Shown here: positions 58,525 to 64,000 of the stretch, one piece after another | Position numbering within the stretch: position 1 is the first letter of the stretch | Layout of the letters: the number at the start of each line of letters is the position of its first letter | Assembly (NCBI GenBank): GCA_025993795.1 | Contig: JAMQHL010000025.1 | Span: 62,001-126,000 of the forward strand | Source of the DNA: Planctomycetota bacterium | GTDB taxonomy: Bacteria > Planctomycetota > UBA8742 > UBA2392 | DNA length: 64,000 nt | Direction: 5' to 3' | The notes under the pieces: generated by a model | Database searches by the model: none | What the model was told of the DNA's origin: nothing | Seen by the model: the letters and a program-made list of their open reading frames with translations, nothing else | Program-made: the position numbers and the translations under genes

Positions 58525-59322
58525 ATGGCGAGTGTGCCGGAGAACATCGTGAGCAGCGAAACCACAACCGGCCTTTCCAAGGTCGAGGTCATACGCATCG
58601 ACGAAACCCGCATCGGCGAAGCCGCCGTCGAGTACGTGCCGGCCGAAACTGAGTTCAAGATCGTCGTCAACGGCCGCGTCGAAACCTCGCTGCACTGCGC
58701 CCCCCACCGGATCAAAAGCCTGGTCGTCGGGTGGCTGATGGCAGAAGGCATCATTGAGCGCGAAATCGACTTTCTGGCCATCGACACTGACCTGGACCAG
58801 TTCGTGATTCGCGTAACGCTAAGCCGCGAGGCGGCAATTGCCCTCGAGGCCCGTGCATTCACGGGTCCGATCGGCCAGTTCAATGAACCAGACTTTTCGC
58901 GCAAGGTTACCACGGCGCTCGAACTCAAGCCCGAGCAGGTGACGGACCTTGCCCAGCAGTTCAAAAAGCTGTTTCTGGGCCTGCGCAGCAGCGAGCGCAT
59001 GTGCTACCTGGCGGCGTTTGCCCAGAACGGCGAAATCCAGAGTTACGGCGAAGGTTTTCATCGCGTGAACGCTCTGTACCGCGCACTGGGCGAGCTTGTG
59101 GTCGCAGGTGTAGCACCCAACGACCGCATCGCGCTGGCCAACTTCGGGCTTACCCGCCAGATGACACTGCGCCTTGCCCGCGCCGGGGTATGCATGGCGA
59201 TCTGCGCTGCCCCGCCAAGCAACGCCGCGATTGAAGTAGGCAACGATTACTACCTGAGCATCATCAGCACGGCGATCGGCGGCCGCATCACCGTCTACAG
59301 CGCACCCTGGCGTGTGGTCTGA
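58525..59322 (+). CDS. FdhD-like protein without the catalytic cysteines
   Basis: The 265-residue protein has FdhD regions: EFKIVVNGRVETSLHCAP, IKSLVVGWLMAEGIIE, LAAFAQNGEIQSYGEGFHRV (family EDVGRHN), and AGVCMAICAAPPSNAAIEV (family SAPTxLA). Bona fide FdhD uses a C-x-x-C loop to transfer sulfur from IscS to the formate dehydrogenase Mo cofactor. In the matching place this protein reads FTGPIGQF (113-117 T-G-P-I-G), without cysteine. No formate dehydrogenase is near. It may be a cofactor-binding relative rather than a sulfurtransferase. Confidence 0.8.
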   Translation: MASVPENIVSSETTTGLSKVEVIRIDETRIGEAAVEYVPAETEFKIVVNGRVETSLHCAPHRIKSLVVGWLMAEGIIEREIDFLAIDTDLDQFVIRVTLSREAAIALEARAFTGPIGQFNEPDFSRKVTTALELKPEQVTDLAQQFKKLFLGLRSSERMCYLAAFAQNGEIQSYGEGFHRVNALYRALGELVVAGVAPNDRIALANFGLTRQMTLRLARAGVCMAICAAPPSNAAIEVGNDYYLSIISTAIGGRITVYSAPWRVV

Positions 59323-59352
59323 CCGCGCGGAAGCTGCGCCGCGTGAGGCCGA

Positions 59353-60276
59353 TCATGACAACCACACCATCAGCCCGATAAAATTCACCGCGAGCAGGAT
59401 CAGCGGCGGCAGCAGGATGCCCAACGTATGCAGGGGGTGCGGTGCGCGAAAGCCCCCGTCCGGCCCGATCGTCACGCCGGCGGGTAACGCGTCCACCACG
59501 CACGAACGCGACGGGTTGCGCGGGTGATAAAGAATCTGCTCGAACTCTTCGTCTTCAAGCCGCTGCGCTTCGTGGCTGCGGGCAACTGCGATGTGCCGGC
59601 TGCCGTCGTGCGCTTCGAACTCGTACTCGAACTTGTACACCTGCCGGTTGTTGATGCGGGTGTTCGTCGGCGACTTGCCTGCCAGCTTTCCGCGTACAAG
59701 CTCGCCATTGCCCAACAGTGACGCGCGGCGTATGCCTTCGCGCAAACCGAACAATAGAAACAGCACGCCGATCGTCGGAAAGATCATGATCACCAGCAGC
59801 ACCCAGATCGGCGCCGGGGCCGAGCGCGCGTTGACAATTCGCGAGACCTCGGGATCGTCGGCACGATACTCAACCTTCACGGGCGCGCCCGGCGCATGCA
59901 GCGAACCCAGAGTGTAAGACCGGCCTTGATGCGCCACCCCGCGGCTGTCGGTGAACTCATAGCGCACGGCAAAGACCGGCGTGCCGGGCGTGTCGTCGCT
60001 GCCCCCTTCACTGTAGTTGGTGCCCTCAAGGTCGATCACCCTTCCGGTGGCCTGCACCATCTCACCGCTGAATTTCCAGAGCGAGCTGACGTCCGTCAAC
60101 GGCACGAACACCCAAACGGCGATCATGGAAATCGAAAGCCAGATACACCCGAACAGGTTCGCGAATCCCCCAAACAGTGAAACCGCGTACACACTAACGG
60201 GCACGCCGCGCAGAGCCGGGCTGGAAGCACCACCGGGTTCCGGCGTTCTGCGCGAGTATTTGTCGAGGTTGCTCAT
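59353..60276 (-). CDS. DUF3592-type membrane protein (longer copy)
   Basis: The 307-residue protein has spans at about 28-56, 160-183 and near the C-terminus (TLGILLPPLILLAVNFIGLM). Extracytoplasmic beta-rich modules include TGRVIDLEGTNYSEGGSD, FAVRYEFTDSRGVAHQGRSY, and VKVEYRADDPEVSRI, all typical of DUF3592 proteins. A second such unit lies at about 195-265 (VRGKLAGKSPTNTRINNRQV, ILYHPRNPSRSCVV). Role unknown. Its ATG overlaps the neighbouring DUF3592 gene as ATGA. Confidence 0.8.
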   Translation of the reverse strand: MSNLDKYSRRTPEPGGASSPALRGVPVSVYAVSLFGGFANLFGCIWLSISMIAVWVFVPLTDVSSLWKFSGEMVQATGRVIDLEGTNYSEGGSDDTPGTPVFAVRYEFTDSRGVAHQGRSYTLGSLHAPGAPVKVEYRADDPEVSRIVNARSAPAPIWVLLVIMIFPTIGVLFLLFGLREGIRRASLLGNGELVRGKLAGKSPTNTRINNRQVYKFEYEFEAHDGSRHIAVARSHEAQRLEDEEFEQILYHPRNPSRSCVVDALPAGVTIGPDGGFRAPHPLHTLGILLPPLILLAVNFIGLMVWLS

Positions 60277-60806
60277 GGTCCCCTCAAGGCCTCACCAGCC
60301 GCCAGGAATCCCTTCAACACGGCAGCGGTTAAAGAAACCACCACCATCAGCGCACCCACTGCGGGAAAGATCAGCACGAACCACAGAAACCGGTCGGTGG
60401 GCATCAACTCGGTGCCCTGCACGCGCGCCGTGCTGGAATCGTCGGGCATGTACTCGATGGTCCCAACCTGGCCGGCCATGTAGTCAACACCCCTGACATA
60501 GCTTGTATCCAGAATGGGTTGGCCGTTAACCTTGAACTTGAAGCGGATTGCCCGTACTCGCTCTGCGTCGGTGGTTTCGTCGCCGCTGTCGTAAAACGGC
60601 ATCGGCTCGCACTCGATCACCTCTCCGGGTGCGGTACTGGCCGCACCCTGAAACGCGCCGATGTACGGAAGGTCCGAGTCCGACAACATGACCCAGGTCA
60701 TCCCGACGGAAAACACGCACCACAGCAGCACAAACACGTGCGCGGGGTGAAGCAGGGCCCTCAAGAAGCCGAAGACAAAGCGCCCGATGACTTCCAGGAC
60801 AATCAC
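60273..60806 (-). CDS. DUF3592-type membrane protein (shorter copy)
   Basis: The 177-residue protein starts with GTG overlapping the ribE TGA. It has two spans, at about 20-45 and 145-170, flanking one DUF3592 module (ECEPMPFYDSGDETTDAERV, RAIRFKFKVNGQPILDTSYV and GTIEYMPDDSSTARVQG). It is coupled to both neighbours by 4-nt overlaps, so ribE, this gene and the longer copy form one translational unit on the minus strand. Confidence 0.8.
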   Translation of the reverse strand: MIVLEVIGRFVFGFLRALLHPAHVFVLLWCVFSVGMTWVMLSDSDLPYIGAFQGAASTAPGEVIECEPMPFYDSGDETTDAERVRAIRFKFKVNGQPILDTSYVRGVDYMAGQVGTIEYMPDDSSTARVQGTELMPTDRFLWFVLIFPAVGALMVVVSLTAAVLKGFLAAGEALRGP

Positions 60807-61456
60807 GAAACAAACCCGGTGCGGCGCAGCAGTTCGTCGGTGATGCTGGAGGTGCCGGGTTGCGCAGCCTCAAGCTGGCGGCGCACGTATTTGCCGATCA
60901 GGTCGGCTTCGAGATTCACCAGAGTGCCCGGTTTCCAATGGGCGATGCTGGTGACCTTGCGAGTGTGCGGTATCACCGCGATCGTAAGACTTGACACGTC
61001 AAGCTCGGCAATGGTCAGGCTGATGCCGTCCATGCACACACTACCCTTGAGGATGCACTGCTGCGCAAATGCCGCGCCGCAACCAACCCTGACCCGGACC
61101 TCGCCGCCGGCCTCGTGCAGCGCCTCCACCGTGCCGGTACCGTCCACATGGCCCTGCACGAAATGCCCGTCAAAACGTGCACCAGCCTGCAGGGCGCGCT
61201 CGACATTCACTACGCTGCCGGTTTGCAGGCCGCCCAGATTTGTCAGCTTCTGTGTTTCGGGCACCGCCTCAAACGTCGCGACCGTGCCTGCCAGTTGCGC
61301 CACGGTCAGGCAGCAGCCGTTCAGCGCAACGCTATCCCCTAGCCGGATGGATGCCGCGCCGGGCAGTGTTGACAGGTCAAGCTTGACGCGCAGCAGACCG
61401 CCCTGCCGATCGGCAGATAGCACGGGTAGTGCGGCTTCCACGATTCCGGTAAACAC
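60803..61456 (-). CDS. ribE: Riboflavin synthase, alpha subunit
   Basis: GTG at 61456 gives VFTGIVEAALPVLSADRQGG, the conserved N-terminus, and 217 residues. Two tandem lumazine-binding domains are visible: LGDSVALNGCCLTVAQLAG with VVNVERALQAGARFDGHFVQ and GHVDGTGTV; then CILKGSVCMDGISLTIAELD with VNLEADLIGKYV. It dismutates two 6,7-dimethyl-8-ribityllumazine molecules to riboflavin. No other rib gene is nearby. It is 7 nt from the TIGR03790 gene and overlaps the DUF3592 gene. Confidence 0.95.
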   Translation of the reverse strand: MFTGIVEAALPVLSADRQGGLLRVKLDLSTLPGAASIRLGDSVALNGCCLTVAQLAGTVATFEAVPETQKLTNLGGLQTGSVVNVERALQAGARFDGHFVQGHVDGTGTVEALHEAGGEVRVRVGCGAAFAQQCILKGSVCMDGISLTIAELDVSSLTIAVIPHTRKVTSIAHWKPGTLVNLEADLIGKYVRRQLEAAQPGTSSITDELLRRTGFVS

Positions 61457-61463
61457 GCGGCCA

Positions 61464-63284
61464 TCACCCCTTCGCAAGCGCCGCAGCGATTTCTTTGGCC
61501 AGCTTTTCTGCTGCCTTGCGCTCGGCACAGTCCGGATACCAGCGCCACTCCGTACCAAGCGCCTTTGCTGCACGATCCGGCTTGCCCTTGTCCAGCTCTT
61601 TCTGGGCCTTGTCGACATCCGGCTTCAGCGCCTTGTCGGCATCGGCGGTTATCTGGTCCAGCGCGGCCTTGTCAGCCTTGATCGCATCCATGATCGCGTT
61701 GGCCTGCACCGCACTTGGCGCAAACTTGTGCGCCGCTGTTTCGGCCGCAAGCATCCACGCCTTCAACCACCGTTTGCCCTTCTGCTCGGCCTGTGCTTTG
61801 CGCAGCAGCTTGCCGGCGTCTTTCTCCTGGTCCTTGGCGAGCTCTTCTTTGAACTCGAGCAAGGCGGCATGAATCGAGAGCCCCTGCCAACGCTCCAGGG
61901 CGTTTTCAAAGTCCGCGGTGTCGGTGACGTCATGCTTGATCTTCGACTTCATGGCAGCAAACAGGCGCTTAAGCTCGGCCTCAAATGGCTCGCCCTGCCC
62001 CTCAAGCCACGTGTCCAGTTGCATGCCCTTGACCAGAAAGCGCAGGTCGGCCAGAGCGTCCAGGGCCGCCATCGGGTCCGTCTTGACCATGTCAACGATT
62101 GCCTGCTGTCGCGCCTTCAGCAGGTCAAGCGCCACCGTCAGCAACGTCAGGCCTTCTGTGTCTACCGCATCCGCACCGTCCACCGGTGCTAACGACAGTG
62201 CGACGGCTTTGCGATAGCGATCGTGCGTGGCGGCATACCCACCCGGGTAGGGCGTGTACAGCGGGTCGCCACAGAACACCGCCTGCCATGAAAGCAGCCG
62301 GTTCGCCACCTGGCCTGCCTCGCCGTAGTTCCAACCCTTGATCAGGCGGTCCCAGAAAACGTTCTCGAAGGGAAAGCCAATCGTGTAGGGTTCATACACC
62401 GTTCCATAGGTGCACGTCGCGTTCCATCGAAGTAGCGGGCCGACCCAGTTGCTCTCGCCCCGCACCGTTGACGCGCTGAAGCTGTGCAGATGGATGCAGA
62501 TGCCGCCCGTACGGAACTTGACCGTGCCCGCCGGCTTCTGGGTGCCGGCGTACCAGCCGTAGTAGTGCAGCGTTTCGGTACGGGTCGAAAGGTCCACGAC
62601 CTCACCGTTGGTGTCATGCACGTACGGCAGCTTGGCGGCCTTCCAGCAGTCTTCGACCTTTTCCATGATGTTGTCGCGCTCGGTGTAGCCGTCTTCTTTG
62701 GTCAGGCCGCGCGTGTCCAGAAAGCTCTCGCCGCTGCAGCCCAGCGCTTCAGCCAGGATGGCCTTCTCGACCAGCCCTTTGGCAATCTCCACGGTCGCAC
62801 CGTCAAGCCGCGAGACCACGAGAATCTTGTCGGCTGCAACCAGCGGCTCGGCTTTGTCAAACACCGGGTTCTCGACGACGCCCTTGACGTCGTACTCGCC
62901 GTTTCGAATCAGGGCCAGTTCGCCATCAACGCTGCCCCAGTCGCGGCCTTCAAAGGCGCCTTTGTCGTCTTCGCGGTCTACTTCTTTCACTTTCAACGGC
63001 ACGCCGCGGGTCGGCACAATCACCATGATGCTGTCATCAGCCAGCACAGCCTTGGTAACCGGCTCCCAGATCTGCTTGTTGAACGTCTCGCGGTCAATCT
63101 CCTCGGCTTCACTGGTGCTGAGCTTGAGGATGCGTGTGGGGGCAATGCCGCGCGCCTTTGCATAGTATTCGGCGATCTCGACGCTGCCTGCGGCTTTGTC
63201 GTTGGCAACGATCAGCACATTGTCAGGCCCGAACGCCCATAGGGGCGAGCAGGCAGCAAACATGCACAAGGCAAACCAGCGCAT
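61464..63284 (-). CDS. TIGR03790-family exported protein
   Basis: The ATG at 63284 follows AAGGAG and yields 606 residues with a signal peptide (MRWFALCMFAACSPLWA). The family pattern is visible: PDNVLIVANDKAAGSVEIAE, YYAKARGIAP, IMVIVPTRGVPLKV, DKILVVSRLDGAT, and later GGICIHLHSFSASTVRGESN with AVFCGDPLYTPY. The C-terminal 200 residues are a Lys/Glu/Ala-rich helical region with possible coiled coil. The family is found mainly in Planctomycetes, Verrucomicrobia and Acidobacteria and has no known function. The start is divergent from the truncated gene at 63363. Confidence 0.85.
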   Translation of the reverse strand: MRWFALCMFAACSPLWAFGPDNVLIVANDKAAGSVEIAEYYAKARGIAPTRILKLSTSEAEEIDRETFNKQIWEPVTKAVLADDSIMVIVPTRGVPLKVKEVDREDDKGAFEGRDWGSVDGELALIRNGEYDVKGVVENPVFDKAEPLVAADKILVVSRLDGATVEIAKGLVEKAILAEALGCSGESFLDTRGLTKEDGYTERDNIMEKVEDCWKAAKLPYVHDTNGEVVDLSTRTETLHYYGWYAGTQKPAGTVKFRTGGICIHLHSFSASTVRGESNWVGPLLRWNATCTYGTVYEPYTIGFPFENVFWDRLIKGWNYGEAGQVANRLLSWQAVFCGDPLYTPYPGGYAATHDRYRKAVALSLAPVDGADAVDTEGLTLLTVALDLLKARQQAIVDMVKTDPMAALDALADLRFLVKGMQLDTWLEGQGEPFEAELKRLFAAMKSKIKHDVTDTADFENALERWQGLSIHAALLEFKEELAKDQEKDAGKLLRKAQAEQKGKRWLKAWMLAAETAAHKFAPSAVQANAIMDAIKADKAALDQITADADKALKPDVDKAQKELDKGKPDRAAKALGTEWRWYPDCAERKAAEKLAKEIAAALAKG

Positions 63285-63362
63285 GAACAACTCCTTAATC
63301 GTGGCGTCAGCCGTGTGGACTGATGCTACACCCCCGGCATGGATTCGTGCTAGGATAATGAC

Positions 63363-64000
63363 ATGCGAATCCTGATGACAACGCTTGTGGCCATGGCCGT
63401 ATTCTGCGGGGTCGCCAACGCCTGCTGCATCTGGGACAGCGACTTTCTCGAAGACGAGCTGCTGCCGTGGCCCGATGCCCTGGACACCATCGCCGGTCGC
63501 ATCGAACGCCAGCCCGCAGCTTATTACGAAGCACGCCTCGATAAGGCCCTGCGTGAAACGCTTTCGGGCGGGCGGGTACACAACCAGCTCGTGGCGGCCC
63601 AATGCCTCGACCAGTTGAACCGCCAGGAAGAAGCTATCGCCATATTGCGGCCGTTGCTGGACGAAGTCCTGCCGGCTGCTGAACGCACAAACGTTCGCAG
63701 CTTGCTTGCGCAGATGTACACAAACCTGTGGTGGCAGGGCGGCACGACCCGCATCTCCGCAGCCGTTTGCATCACCGAGGCACGCCTTCACAACGCCGGA
63801 CTGCCGAAGTCGCATTTCCTGGATGCGATTCTCGGATGGGCCGAGAAAACCGACCCGGCAGAAACGGGCGGTATGCTGGCAGACATGTTCGGCCTGCGCC
63901 ATGCGGGCCTCAAGACGGCACTGACTGACAACGGGCAGTTGCGCGATCGCGGCCTCGCGGGGGCGGCGGATGTGTTGCTGGCGATGATCCGCCTGCACCC
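63363..64000 (+). CDS. Exported protein with TPR-like helices (3' end outside window)
   Basis: The frame opens at ATG 63363 and has no stop before the window end, giving at least 212 residues. The N-terminus MRILMTTLVAMAVFCGVANA is a signal peptide, followed by CCIWDSDFLEDELLPWPDAL. Helical pairs follow (YYEARLDKALRETLSGGRVH, QLVAAQCLDQLNRQEEAIAI, SLLAQMYTNLWWQGG), consistent with TPR-type repeats. The family is not recognised. A TAGGATAAT sequence about 6-15 nt upstream resembles a -10 box, which would make the mRNA nearly leaderless. It is divergent from the TIGR03790 gene. Confidence 0.75.
   Translation, partial: MRILMTTLVAMAVFCGVANACCIWDSDFLEDELLPWPDALDTIAGRIERQPAAYYEARLDKALRETLSGGRVHNQLVAAQCLDQLNRQEEAIAILRPLLDEVLPAAERTNVRSLLAQMYTNLWWQGGTTRISAAVCITEARLHNAGLPKSHFLDAILGWAEKTDPAETGGMLADMFGLRHAGLKTALTDNGQLRDRGLAGAADVLLAMIRLH

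Noticed and set aside
60519..62192. Plus-strand open frame of about 550 codons over ribE and the TIGR03790 gene
   Set aside because: Opposite-strand shadow; both minus-strand genes have strong family matches.
1..64000. tRNA, rRNA genes or a CRISPR array
   Set aside because: No cloverleaf-consistent T-arm with acceptor pairing, no rRNA-like conserved stretch and no regularly spaced long repeats were found on reading.

Overview
The window is about 64 kb of GC-rich bacterial DNA carrying roughly 58 genes. I see no rRNA, tRNA or CRISPR. The gene set looks most like an uncultured member of the Planctomycetota or a near relative. The reasons are a groEL-groES-groEL arrangement, an NPCBM-domain protein, a TIGR03790-type protein, a SUMF1 protein with a membrane anchor, a 1068-residue carboxypeptidase-regulatory-like repeat protein, DUF3592 pairs, secretin/STN-like exported proteins, and many GTG/TTG starts. 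That assignment is inference; no marker gene settles it.

Region by region. 1-9.9 kb: end of a purine nucleoside phosphorylase, a VOC protein, a PTS EIIA protein, a PilC/GspF protein, a SUMF1 protein, a RusA-like resolvase, a coiled-coil membrane protein, an alpha/beta hydrolase, a CDF transporter with four Asp ligands, a PHP phosphoesterase and a GNAT. 9.9-15.4 kb: a CAP protein with a C-terminal sorting tail, a probable outer-membrane barrel, a lipoprotein, a TPR protein and truD. 15.4-22.2 kb (minus strand): chaperone block groEL2-groES-[GxxExxY]-groEL1, then a small membrane protein, dnaJ, grpE, an FmdB zinc ribbon and a YacG-like zinc ribbon. 22.5-31.8 kb: cell-surface and lipoprotein genes, an orphan KorA-like domain, a RAYT-like HUH protein and a Nudix hydrolase. 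31.9-38.6 kb (minus): an STN protein and a complete branched-chain amino-acid ABC operon livK-H-M-G-[GxxExxY + unknown gene]-F. 38.7-47 kb: a LON-domain protein, DUF2225, a thioredoxin-fold protein that has lost one active-site Cys, an AONS-type enzyme with a long charged tail, a fused FTCD and a signal peptidase I with a very long N-terminal extension. 47-57.3 kb: an orphan MshEN protein, a STAS/zinc-ribbon/kinase-like fusion, and a BatA-like/TgpA-like/DUF58 set. 57.3-64 kb: an aminotransferase, a cysteine-less FdhD homologue, two DUF3592 proteins, riboflavin synthase, a TIGR03790 protein and the start of an exported protein cut by the window end.

The most striking observation is that both housekeeping operons (groE and liv) contain a foreign-looking cassette with a GxxExxY (PD-(D/E)XK-like) gene, oriented with the host operon. 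Each cassette is bracketed by short-period repeats in inverted orientation: 8-nt period with ACAGAG-type cores in groE, and 10-nt period with CACGAAG-type cores in liv. The two cassettes differ in repeat sequence but share the architecture, which suggests a small, little-described operon-inserting element. Other points of interest are enzymes that keep their fold but lack catalytic residues (FdhD, thioredoxin-like, vWA, RAYT), and Pro-rich or charged extensions on housekeeping enzymes.
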